Assembly (NCBI GenBank): GCA_022706175.1
Contig: JAKJDB010000005.1
Coordinates: 1-18,458, forward strand
Length of the DNA: 18,458 nucleotides
Direction of reading: 5' to 3'
Origin: Candidatus Zhuqueibacterota bacterium
GTDB taxonomy: Bacteria > KSB1 > UBA2214
How positions within the stretch are numbered: position 1 is the first letter of the stretch; each line of letters opens with the position of its first letter. The translations under genes were made by a program, and so were the position numbers. The notes under the pieces are model-generated. The model saw nothing but the letters and a program-made list of their open reading frames with translations. It was not told the origin of the DNA and did no database searches. This document shows positions 1-7,212 of the stretch, piece after piece.

Positions 1-1686
1 GGGCACGATCACCGCCGCGTCGGCCCAGGCGGCGGAGCCGGCGTTGTCTTTGGGATCCTCCCTTTTCAGCACATTGGGAATGACATGGGGCACTGCGCCG
101 CTGGCCTTCTGATCCAGCGCCAGGTCTTTGAGCCATTTGGTGTAAAAAGAGGCGACATTGGCGTTAAAGCAGGCGGTGCGACAGAACACCTGCGCATCGC
201 CGGTCCAGCCCAGCCGCTCATCGCGCTGCGGACAATCCGTCGGCACATCGACGAAATTGCCGTGCTGTCCCCACTGGATGTTGTGCTGCAGCTGGTTCAA
301 CATGGGTTCTGAGCAGGAGAACTCGCCGCTCGGTTCATACCCGGAGCGCACCACCACGCCGGTCAGATTGATGTCGGTGAGGTCGCCGGGCGAATTCTGC
401 ACCCGCACAAAGCGGAAGCCGTGAAAAGTGAACCGCGGTTCATAGAGCTGTTCGCCGCTGCCGTCAAGGACAAATTCATCGGTCTGTTTGGCGGCGCGCA
501 GGTTATCGAGATAGACGTTGCCGTCGCGGTCCAGCACTTCAAAGAATGTTAAACGCACCGTGGTGCCGGCCGGTCCGTTGACGCGCATGCGCACCCAGCC
601 GACCATGTTCTGCCCCATATCCACCACGCTCTCGCCTTTGGGCGTCTTGAAGGCGCGCACAGCCTTGATCTCTGTGGCTTTGATGATCGGCGGGCCCTGC
701 GGCGCTACCAGGGCAACCGGCGGCGTCGCTTTTATCCGCACCGGCTTCCACTCCTTGGCCGGATAGCCGGCGGCGCTCCACCCCTTTTTCTCCAGACGGC
801 TGTCATAGCTTTCGCCATGATAAATATCGTTGGCAAGGATCGGGCCGATTGAACAGGCCCAGCTGTCGTCGGTGACCACCCAATCGGTGCTGCCGTCGCG
901 GTAGAGAATGCGCATCTGCATGAGCAGCGCCGGGGTTTTGCCATAGGTGCCGCGCTGGCCGCTGAATCCCAGCGAGCCGCTGTACCAGCCGTCGCCCAAC
1001 AAAACCCCCACCGCGTTGGCGCCGGGTTTAAGCAACGGGGCGATGTCATAGGTCTGATACTGCACCCGTTTATCGTACGCGGTCCACCCCGGTGTGAGCA
1101 CCTGGTCGCCGACCTTTTTGCCGTTCAGCTCCATTTCATAGAGACCGAGGGCGGTCACATAGGCGCGGGCCGATACCACGCCGTTTTTTACGATAAACTC
1201 TTTGCGCAGCATCGGGCTGGGAGAACTAGTAGCGCCCTCAGCAGGCGGCTGCGCTTCGATCCACGACGCTTTCCAGTCGCTTTTCGCCAACAGGCCCATC
1301 TCCCAATAGGCGACCGCGCTCCACGGAGAAACCTTGGCCTTTTGGTCCCACACGCGCACCTGCCAGTAATAGCGTGTGCCCGATGTCAGAGCCGGACCAT
1401 CATAGACCACATGGGTGGAAGCGTCCGAGGCTACCTTGCCGGAGTCCCAGATCAACTCTTTAGATTTCGTCAACGCCGCGGCGCTGGCTGCCACGCGGAT
1501 CTGATACGCTGATTGACCGACGCCCCGCTGGTCCGACAACAACTGCCAAGACAGGCGTGGGTGCAATTCGTCAATGCCCATGGGATCCAACTTGTATTCG
1601 GTGGTAAGATGGGTGACGGTCAGATGGGATTTGCCGAACAACGCCACCGTGAAAACCAGCAACAGAATCAGGAACGGACACTTCAT
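1..1686 (-). CDS. Alpha-L-rhamnosidase, GH78 family (N-terminal 562 residues; C-terminus off the window)
   Basis: The frame is open from ATG at 1686 to base 1; I checked every codon and found no stop. A GGAG Shine-Dalgarno lies 8 nt before the ATG. Residues 1-17 are a hydrophobic signal peptide, so the enzyme is probably exported. An Ig/FN3-like region (about 20-130, with YYWQVRVWD and SPWS) is followed by the rhamnosidase N-terminal beta domain (about 155-320, with LGLYEMELNGKKVGD and LLGDGWYSG). After a further beta domain comes the start of the six-hairpin catalytic barrel. The GH78 hallmark DCPQRDERLGWTGDAQ is present; E490 in it is the expected general acid. The general base lies beyond the left edge. 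Family role: inverting hydrolysis of terminal alpha-L-rhamnose from plant or bacterial glycans. It lies 79 bp downstream of the Rho_N gene. Family assignment is very secure; substrate is unknown. Confidence 0.95.
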   Translation of the reverse strand, partial: MKCPFLILLLVFTVALFGKSHLTVTHLTTEYKLDPMGIDELHPRLSWQLLSDQRGVGQSAYQIRVAASAAALTKSKELIWDSGKVASDASTHVVYDGPALTSGTRYYWQVRVWDQKAKVSPWSAVAYWEMGLLAKSDWKASWIEAQPPAEGATSSPSPMLRKEFIVKNGVVSARAYVTALGLYEMELNGKKVGDQVLTPGWTAYDKRVQYQTYDIAPLLKPGANAVGVLLGDGWYSGSLGFSGQRGTYGKTPALLMQMRILYRDGSTDWVVTDDSWACSIGPILANDIYHGESYDSRLEKKGWSAAGYPAKEWKPVRIKATPPVALVAPQGPPIIKATEIKAVRAFKTPKGESVVDMGQNMVGWVRMRVNGPAGTTVRLTFFEVLDRDGNVYLDNLRAAKQTDEFVLDGSGEQLYEPRFTFHGFRFVRVQNSPGDLTDINLTGVVVRSGYEPSGEFSCSEPMLNQLQHNIQWGQHGNFVDVPTDCPQRDERLGWTGDAQVFCRTACFNANVASFYTKWLKDLALDQKASGAVPHVIPNVLKREDPKDNAGSAAWADAAVIVP

Positions 1687-1694
1687 CGTTTATT

Positions 1695-1698
1695 CTCC
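1695..1698 (-). promoter_or_regulatory. Ribosome binding site of the GH78 gene
   Basis: GGAG on the minus strand, 8 nt upstream of ATG 1686. It supports that start. No convincing promoter or terminator is visible in the 79 bp between this gene and the Rho_N-domain gene, so the two may be co-transcribed. Confidence 0.6.
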
Positions 1699-1765
1699 AT
1701 AGTGTAAGATGACTGAAGCGGATGGGGCGCCAGCCTGGGAGCGGCCGGAGGTTCGCTGAAAAACG

Positions 1766-2089
1766 TTAGACCATTTTTCGGCGCAGTTTGTTTTTCAAAA
1801 AATGGATGCGGCCGCGAACATGCTGCAGCATGGCCTTGTCCTTGGCGGTGATGGCCTCTTGTCGCCGTTTCTTCAGCAGGTGGATTTCGGATTTGATCTG
1901 TGTTTTTTCCGGTATCGCCGCATGATGATGCTCATGCGTATCGATGCCGAGCGCTTTGCAGAGGGCCACCAGCAGGTGTTCCTTGTTCAATTGCGTATAA
2001 CCCTGCACGGCCTCGTGTTCAATGCCGGACGCGATCTGGCGCAGCTCGGCCACCGTCTTTTCTTTGAGCTCGTGATAAGTCATTGACAT
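1766..2089 (-). CDS. Small Rho_N (SAP-like) domain protein with basic helical tail
   Basis: A 107-residue protein. Residues 3-48 (with YHELKEKTVAELRQIA, then NKEHLLVALCKALG) match the N-terminal helix-extended-loop-helix domain of transcription factor Rho, a small nucleic-acid-binding fold. A linker with a THEHHH histidine cluster (51-56) follows, then a strongly basic, probably helical tail (62-107). The Rho hexamerisation and ATPase domains are absent, so this is not Rho itself; stand-alone Rho_N proteins are common and mostly uncharacterised. I chose ATG 2089 because a perfect GGAGGT sits 5 nt before it. Longer in-frame starts at 2104 (TTG) and 2101 overlap that Shine-Dalgarno. A promoter-like element lies 81 nt upstream. 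Nucleic-acid binding is inferred from fold only. Confidence 0.85.
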   Translation of the reverse strand: MSMTYHELKEKTVAELRQIASGIEHEAVQGYTQLNKEHLLVALCKALGIDTHEHHHAAIPEKTQIKSEIHLLKKRRQEAITAKDKAMLQHVRGRIHFLKNKLRRKMV

Positions 2090-2093
2090 GGCA

Positions 2094-2099
2094 ACCTCC
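2094..2099 (-). promoter_or_regulatory. Strong Shine-Dalgarno deciding the start of the Rho_N gene
   Basis: GGAGGT on the minus strand, the best Shine-Dalgarno match I noticed in the window. It precedes ATG 2089 and rules against the longer in-frame starts at 2101 and 2104, which would place the site at or inside the coding sequence. Confidence 0.75.
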
Positions 2100-2169
2100 A
2101 TCAAGAAAAAGTTCGGAACAGACCAATGTCCTCACATCTGCCGATACAAGTTGACAATGCCCCAGCTTA

Positions 2170-2198
2170 AAGATAATTAAAGTCGTTCAATCTTGCAA
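2170..2198 (-). promoter_or_regulatory. Putative sigma70-type promoter for the Rho_N gene
   Basis: TTGCAA (2198-2193), a 17-nt spacer, then TATCTT (2175-2170) on the minus strand. It lies in the longest intergenic gap of the window (2090-2288), in an AT-rich patch. The -10 hexamer and spacer match the element before the nitrilase gene at 18046-18074. Each hexamer matches the E. coli consensus only 4/6, so this is a prediction. Confidence 0.4.
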
Positions 2199-2224
2199 GC
2201 GCTTATTTGCCCGGTCGCACAGCA

Positions 2225-2246
2225 TCGGGCTGTTGTTTACAGCCGA
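2225..2246. repeat. Small inverted repeat downstream of the rhomboid gene
   Basis: GGCTGT and ACAGCC flank a 5-nt loop (2228-2244). The stem extends to 8 bp if one G is bulged. It sits between the rhomboid stop and the Rho_N promoter, where a terminator would be expected. No T-run follows on either strand, so it is not a canonical intrinsic terminator. The rest of the 2090-2288 gap holds only the promoter-like element. Confidence 0.35.
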
Positions 2247-2288
2247 GGGCGCTCCTGCCGCCGCTCGTCGACCGTCCCAGGCTGCCGC

Positions 2289-2951
2289 TCAGGGAAAGTT
2301 CACCTTGTACCGGTTTGATTCAAACGCGCTGATCAGCAACAGACCGGCGAGAAAGCCGCCCACATGGGCGAACCAGGCCACGCCGCCGCCGGCCGGCGAG
2401 GTGGTGACGCCGCTGAACACCTGCATAAAGAACCAGACGCCGAGAACGATCACGGCCGGAATTTTAAAAATTCGATAAATCCAAAAAAAGATCGGTATCA
2501 GCACATGGACATGCGCCCGGGGAAAACGCAGTGCATAGGCGCCCAGGACGCCCGAGATGGCGCCGCTGGCGCCGATCATCGGGATCTCGGAGGTGGTGGC
2601 AAAAACATAATGAGAAGCAAACGCCAAAACTCCGCAGATCAGATAAAAAAACAAAAAACGAATATGGCCGCACAGGGTTTCCACATTATCGCCAAAGATG
2701 AACAGATAGAGCATGTTCCCGGCGAGATGCATGAATCCGCCGTGCAAAAACATGGAGGTGAAAACGGTCTGCAGCTGCTGCCCCTGGGTGATCATAGCGG
2801 GCACCGCGCCCCAGGTGAAAACAAACTCCTCGGTCAAGCCGGGCGCCAGCGTGATTTGGCGGAGAAAGACCAACACATTGATCGCGATCAGAGCATACGT
2901 CACGACCGGCCGGCTGATGTGCGGGTTGTCGTCTTTAAGTGGAATCATCAT
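2289..2951 (-). CDS. Rhomboid-family intramembrane serine protease
   Basis: A 220-residue polytopic membrane protein of compact bacterial rhomboid length. It has the full catalytic signature: H75 and N79 in HLAGN (oxyanion-site motif), nucleophile S129 in GASGAISG, and catalytic H196 in AHVGGFLAG on the last helix. About six hydrophobic segments are visible (near 16-31, 71-86, 97-116, 127-142, 148-180, 192-210). Rhomboids cleave membrane-anchored substrates within the bilayer. ATG 2951 overlaps the upstream peptidase stop as ATGA, and a second ATG follows at 2948; a GGGTGA lies just upstream, so either could be used. The overlap suggests translational coupling to the M23 gene. The family call is very secure; the substrate is unknown. 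Confidence 0.95.
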   Translation of the reverse strand: MMIPLKDDNPHISRPVVTYALIAINVLVFLRQITLAPGLTEEFVFTWGAVPAMITQGQQLQTVFTSMFLHGGFMHLAGNMLYLFIFGDNVETLCGHIRFLFFYLICGVLAFASHYVFATTSEIPMIGASGAISGVLGAYALRFPRAHVHVLIPIFFWIYRIFKIPAVIVLGVWFFMQVFSGVTTSPAGGGVAWFAHVGGFLAGLLLISAFESNRYKVNFP

Positions 2952-5032
2952 TTCACCCAAAAGTTTGCGGATTTACGGCTGCGATTGCCGCAGCGGTCGC
3001 TGATCCGGCATTCGATCTCATGACGCCCTGGGGTCAGGGCTTGTTTGACCTGATAGCGCAGCGCCTCATCCTCAGGATCGTATTCGGCGATGACCATGCG
3101 GCCGTCGAGCAAAAGCTGCAGTTGCTCCTCGGAACCCATGCCGGCGACCTCGTCTTTGAACAGCGCGGTGATCAGAGGCGTACGGTCTGTGATCTGAGCG
3201 CCCGGCGCCGGGGACAGAGACAGGATGGCCGGCGGCTGCCGATCGCGAATCAGAACAAAGGCGCCCAGCCGCGTTGCCGTCCCGGAGACCATGGCTTCGC
3301 CCTGATCCCGACCCTGGCCGATGAAACTCCATTCATTCCTGCCGCGCGTCTTGAGATAAAGGCCGATGCCGCGCCGGCTGGTGTCCGTCGCGTTCGTGCG
3401 GATGGCCAGAGTGATTTTATCCGCCAGAGCCACATCCTCCGGCTCCACCATATAGACCGGTGAAACCATATCGTAGCGCGGCCGGCCGTTTGCCACCGAG
3501 GCATTGATGCGCACGAAAAGAGGCTTGAATAACGAGGCGGAGGTGAACTCGACCCGGCAGCGGCCGTCCTCGCTCTCCACCGTGTGCGACGAACCGACGG
3601 CCACCGCGTGATGATGAAGCCATTTGACTGCCAACGGCCGGGAAGCGGTATCATCCGCACGGCGAAGCTGCAGCTCCAACGGCGAGGGCTGACCGTGGTT
3701 GAGCGGCCAGCCGGCCAGATACCGTTTGGGCCCTATGCGCTCCAGCCGAATGCGCTGGCGCATCAGCGGCGAGGAGCGGCCCTCGAGCAGCATCTCCCCC
3801 TGCGGCTCGTGAGATAAAATGAATTCCAGCCGGCAATAGTCATCGTAATACTCCACATGCATTGTGACCTGCAGGGAATCGTCCGACGCAGGGGCTGCCC
3901 CTGCCGACTTGGCGCTTTGCCGTTCTACCAGCAGCTCGCCGGTTACGATGCTCTGGTTGCCCCAATAATCCTCCGTTTCGATGCGAAAGGGGTGGCTGCC
4001 CATGGGCAGGTTCACCACGCCGGCCGGCCGGCGCCAATCCAGGCCCAGTTTTTCCAGAATGGCGTAAAACCACCCGGTCATGGGAACCGGCTCATCAAAT
4101 GCCGCCACGCCGCTATAGAGCTCGCCGCTTTGATAAAAATCCAATTCGTTGCCGTGATCACGAAAGAGTTTGTAAAAAAATCCCTTTCCCCCGGCCAGCA
4201 GGCGATAATCGCGGTCCAGATTCGCCTGCGGATTATCGTCATAGCTGAAACGGTCGTACTTGGCCGCGAACAGCTCCTGATCTCCGATCCACAGGCGGTT
4301 GCGATGGGTGCCGAATTCGTTGGGGCCGCCCTCCATCTGATCAAAAGCGTCCAAACCGAAAGCGATCATACCTCTCACCCGGATGGGCTCTTCCACCCGG
4401 TAGCGGCCCGCGGACACTCGGCGGGGCTGTACCAGCCAAGGCCGCAGATCGCCCTGCACGCGCGAATCTGCCGATAAAGGGGTCACGGAAATTTTCTGCA
4501 CAATGGGCGCCGTCTTGTCGCTCACGACATAGCCCCTCGTGAAAGGGTTGATCGGCCGCGAGGCCTTGTCGCGCAGCTCAAAATGCAAATGGGGATAGCC
4601 GACGCCGCTCTCGCCGGTGTAGCCGAGCAGATCTCCCTTTTGCACCGGAAATTGATCCTGATCGGGGAACAGGGTGATCGAGTAGCGGCCGCGAGCCTCC
4701 TGCTTACGTTCCACAGCCTCCTGGACCGCGGGAGCAAAGCTGGAAAGATGGGCATAGACCGCGGTCTCGCCTGTGTCCAGCGTCTGGTACAGAACGCGAC
4801 CATAGCCAAAGGGCGAAACCTGAATACGGGAGAGATAGCCGTTTCGAATGGCAAACACCTTATAGCCGGTGCGGCCCCATGTCTTTACATCGATGCCGGC
4901 ATGAAAGCGGTTTTCACGCGACTCGGCGAACGAAGAGGTCAACACTTTGCCGGCATCGGTGGGCCAAAGATAGTCCTGGCCGCTGGCCGGCTGGATCAAC
5001 AATAAAGCGATGACAAAAAATCGAATCCTCAT
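2948..5032 (-). CDS. Exported M23 (LytM-type) metallopeptidase with long beta-rich C-terminal region
   Basis: A 694-residue protein with a signal peptide (residues 1-18, cleavage probably after PASG). The peptidase domain spans about 25-165. Zinc-site residues are all present: H44 and D48 in HAGID, H95 in YAHLSSF, and H148/H150 in HLHFE. It should therefore be an active peptidoglycan endopeptidase rather than a degenerate LytM activator. The remaining 530 residues are much longer than in simple LytM proteins. They contain beta-rich segments and end in an Ig-like module (about 598-690, with PPAILSLSPAPGAQITD and RISDRCGN). The gene starts 25 nt after the GT4 stop and overlaps the rhomboid gene by 4 nt. 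A weak GGAA is the only Shine-Dalgarno candidate. The cleaved bond is not predictable from sequence. Confidence 0.92.
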   Translation of the reverse strand: MRIRFFVIALLLIQPASGQDYLWPTDAGKVLTSSFAESRENRFHAGIDVKTWGRTGYKVFAIRNGYLSRIQVSPFGYGRVLYQTLDTGETAVYAHLSSFAPAVQEAVERKQEARGRYSITLFPDQDQFPVQKGDLLGYTGESGVGYPHLHFELRDKASRPINPFTRGYVVSDKTAPIVQKISVTPLSADSRVQGDLRPWLVQPRRVSAGRYRVEEPIRVRGMIAFGLDAFDQMEGGPNEFGTHRNRLWIGDQELFAAKYDRFSYDDNPQANLDRDYRLLAGGKGFFYKLFRDHGNELDFYQSGELYSGVAAFDEPVPMTGWFYAILEKLGLDWRRPAGVVNLPMGSHPFRIETEDYWGNQSIVTGELLVERQSAKSAGAAPASDDSLQVTMHVEYYDDYCRLEFILSHEPQGEMLLEGRSSPLMRQRIRLERIGPKRYLAGWPLNHGQPSPLELQLRRADDTASRPLAVKWLHHHAVAVGSSHTVESEDGRCRVEFTSASLFKPLFVRINASVANGRPRYDMVSPVYMVEPEDVALADKITLAIRTNATDTSRRGIGLYLKTRGRNEWSFIGQGRDQGEAMVSGTATRLGAFVLIRDRQPPAILSLSPAPGAQITDRTPLITALFKDEVAGMGSEEQLQLLLDGRMVIAEYDPEDEALRYQVKQALTPGRHEIECRISDRCGNRSRKSANFWVK

Positions 5033-5046
5033 AGTATTCCGATATA

Positions 5047-5059
5047 AGGTGAATCACCT
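5047..5059. repeat. 13-nt perfect palindrome at the GT4/M23 gene junction
   Basis: On the minus strand AGGTGA and TCACCT flank a single T, overlapping the GT4 stop codon. AGGTGA is itself Shine-Dalgarno-like, and the other arm would pair with it. It lies about 21 nt from the M23 ATG, too far to be the normal ribosome site. It may be coincidental. Confidence 0.3.
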
Positions 5060-6323
5060 AGAGCGCATCCAGCACGGCAGCCAGCTGCTCGGTCTGCAGG
5101 CGGCGATCGTAGCGATTGATGAAATCGTTTTCAGGATGAAACCATGAACGCTGGTTTCGACACAGTGCACTCATGGCCTCCGCGCACTCGTCCGGGTCAT
5201 CAGGCGCGCACAGCCGGGCGGAGCCGCTTTTCAGCAGCACGTCGGCTGTATCGGGCACATCGGTCAACGCCAGAATAGGTTTTCCGGAGGCAAGATACTC
5301 CCATGTTTTGCCAGGAATAAAATGCGCGTTGTCCGCGCCGCGGGCCACCAGCAGCAGGGCCTGGCTGTTCATCAACCGCTGCAGCGCCCGGCGGTGGCTG
5401 GTATAACCGCAATGGCTCACATGATCCGCCAACCCCAGATCAGCCACCTGCTGATGCAGCTTTCCTGTAGCGTCCAATCCAACGAACAAAAGACGGATGC
5501 GCTCATACACAGCCGGTTCTTTTCTTCGTATCCGGTCCAAGGCCTGCAGCACCACCCGGGGATCGCTGAAGCGGGTTATGGACCCACAATGACAAAAGGT
5601 AAAAAAGTAATCAGCAGCCTGACTGGGCGGAAAATCCTCTGGATCAAAACCATTGGGAATCAGATGGATTTTCTTTGACCCGGCCGGAGAGTCCTTCAGT
5701 TGATCGGCAATGCCCTGGCTTACAGCCAGCACCGCATCAGCCTGTTTCAGCACCGCTTGCTGCAGCCGTCGGTTCCACTTGCGATGGATGCGAGTGGGCT
5801 CACGCACAACCACGCCGCCTGCCCAGCTGTCGCGGAAATCCGCCACCCATTTCAACCCATAGCGACGGGCGATGCTCCGGCCGATGAGATGCACGGAATG
5901 GGGCGGCGAGGTGGTGTACAGCGCATCGAACGATTCCTCCTGCAGCAGACGCTGAATCCGCGCCAGCAGAGGGTGTTTCCAAAGAATTTTACTGTCCGGC
6001 ATCAGGCAGAACGCCATGGTCTGTTCCAGCACCCGGCGCACGATCGACGGGGCTCCGGCAGTAGGGGCCGTTGCCGAGGAGATCGATGGTCTGTATTTCT
6101 GCCAAAGGCGTTGCGGATCCCAAGACTCCGTACGGATGATGCGCAAAGAGTCGAGCTCACTCAACAGCTCCGGATCCTGAGCCCAGTAGGCTATGGGTTC
6201 CACCGTTACCACCGTCGGTTGCCAACCATAGCGTTGCAGATACTTGGCGAATTTGGCTGGACGCTGCACGCCCCCCATTCCCAGAGGCGGAAAATAATAA
6301 CAGAGCATCAGCAGCTTTTTCAT
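5058..6323 (-). CDS. GT4-like (GT-B fold) glycosyltransferase
   Basis: A 421-residue protein beginning MKKLLMLCYYFPPLGMGGVQ, the typical nucleotide-sugar GT4 N-terminus with a glycine-rich loop (residues 14-20). Later signatures are IPNGFDPEDF at the start of the C-terminal Rossmann domain, CHCGSI, and the donor-binding segment PGKTWEYLASGKPILAL, containing the family's conserved Glu. No signal peptide or membrane span is seen, so it probably acts at the cytoplasmic face. I placed the start at ATG 6323, one base after the stop of the epimerase-like gene. The same frame stays open to 6626, but that part translates to sequence unlike any GT and lies over the neighbour's coding frame. Sugar specificity cannot be read from sequence. 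The juxtaposed epimerase-like gene suggests a uronate-containing polymer. Confidence 0.92.
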   Translation of the reverse strand: MKKLLMLCYYFPPLGMGGVQRPAKFAKYLQRYGWQPTVVTVEPIAYWAQDPELLSELDSLRIIRTESWDPQRLWQKYRPSISSATAPTAGAPSIVRRVLEQTMAFCLMPDSKILWKHPLLARIQRLLQEESFDALYTTSPPHSVHLIGRSIARRYGLKWVADFRDSWAGGVVVREPTRIHRKWNRRLQQAVLKQADAVLAVSQGIADQLKDSPAGSKKIHLIPNGFDPEDFPPSQAADYFFTFCHCGSITRFSDPRVVLQALDRIRRKEPAVYERIRLLFVGLDATGKLHQQVADLGLADHVSHCGYTSHRRALQRLMNSQALLLVARGADNAHFIPGKTWEYLASGKPILALTDVPDTADVLLKSGSARLCAPDDPDECAEAMSALCRNQRSWFHPENDFINRYDRRLQTEQLAAVLDAL

Positions 6324-6324
6324 C

Positions 6325-7188
6325 TCAAATCCGCACTTTTTCCAGAATCTTGCCTGCCAGCCATCGCAGGGAGCACCAAGGGCTTTTAAGCATTTTTTCC
6401 CAACGTAAGGCCACCTGCTCCAGCTGCGGCAACTCGAACAAGGCGGCCAGCAAGCGCATCTGCCGAATGTGCACCTGATGATACATGCGTGAGGCCAGAC
6501 GTCGGCTGGGATGCAGGTCATACAGCGTCCAATAGCCCACATCCCAGTTCCGCCAGGCCTGCACACAGGTGTGCAAACCCGCCTCGACCCGTTGCCGATC
6601 CTCTGCCTGCCGGCTCCAGCAGGCATAATCGTACAAGCCCAGCAGGCTAAAGATGTGGCCGTTCAACACATGGCTGGCCGGCTGCGTGGGATATTCTTCG
6701 AACACCTCATGGCCGGGCAAAATAGTGTCGACCACCCCTTGCTCTGCCACCGAATGATCGAAAACCCGGCGCGCCGCCTGTGCAGCGGCGAGGCAGGCGT
6801 CCTGATCCTGCCAACGGCTGCAGCGCAGTAGAAGCGAAATCGCCTCGCCCTGCGCCATGGCAGACATCCATGGCGCCCGCAGATCATAAAAAACCAGATC
6901 AAGATCATACAGCCACACCAGCGCTCCGTCCGGCCGTTTGACGCCGTTTTCGCGCAGCCAAATGCCACAGGTCAGCGCCCGGCTTTTACAGGCAGGGTCC
7001 TTGGTCTGATAAAATCGCTGGGATTGAACGAGGCCGTATTGAGCAATGGTGATGGGATTATAATACCACCCGATGACAGAATCCTGTACACGGGGAAGTC
7101 CCTGCTCATCGAAAGAGTAGGCGGAAAAATCCTCCAGACCGGTCCAATCGAACGGATATCGGTCGAGCAAACGATAGGAAGCGGGCAT
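6325..7188 (-). CDS. D-glucuronyl C5-epimerase-like protein (GLCE C-terminal domain)
   Basis: A 287-residue protein resembling the C-terminal catalytic domain of heparan/heparosan glucuronyl C5-epimerases. Signatures in order: PWMSAMAQGEAISLLLR (106-122), FEEYPT (163-168), SHVLNGHIFSLLGLYDY (172-188), YWTLYDL (219-225) and YHQVHIRQM (236-244). Several of the tyrosines and the Glu-Tyr pair important in animal GLCE appear to be kept. The family converts D-glucuronate to L-iduronate within a polymer. The N-terminal beta domain of the animal enzyme is missing, as is a signal peptide; stand-alone versions occur in bacterial polysaccharide loci. ATG 7188 lies 24 bp after the ttcA stop in an AT-rich gap with no clear Shine-Dalgarno. 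The family match is strong; real epimerase activity and substrate are inferred. Confidence 0.85.
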   Translation of the reverse strand: MPASYRLLDRYPFDWTGLEDFSAYSFDEQGLPRVQDSVIGWYYNPITIAQYGLVQSQRFYQTKDPACKSRALTCGIWLRENGVKRPDGALVWLYDLDLVFYDLRAPWMSAMAQGEAISLLLRCSRWQDQDACLAAAQAARRVFDHSVAEQGVVDTILPGHEVFEEYPTQPASHVLNGHIFSLLGLYDYACWSRQAEDRQRVEAGLHTCVQAWRNWDVGYWTLYDLHPSRRLASRMYHQVHIRQMRLLAALFELPQLEQVALRWEKMLKSPWCSLRWLAGKILEKVRI

Positions 7189-7212
7189 AATGATTTAAAA
7201 TACGGAAAATAT

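Noticed and set aside
2225..2246. Hairpin as an intrinsic terminator after the rhomboid gene
   Set aside because: The stem is short and no T-run follows on either strand. It is kept only as an inverted repeat.
2364..3023. Plus-strand open frame of 219 codons antisense to the rhomboid gene
   Set aside because: The opposite strand encodes a rhomboid with all catalytic residues. The plus-strand product is low-complexity and charged, with no family match.
5047..5059. Palindrome as a ribosome-site switch controlling the M23 gene
   Set aside because: The Shine-Dalgarno-like arm is about 21 nt from the M23 start, too far for initiation, and the hairpin would have a one-base loop.
6324..6626. N-terminal extension of the GT4 gene by about 100 codons
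   Set aside because: The extension is Cys/Arg/Trp-rich and lies over the epimerase-like coding frame. The GT4 N-terminus begins exactly at ATG 6323.
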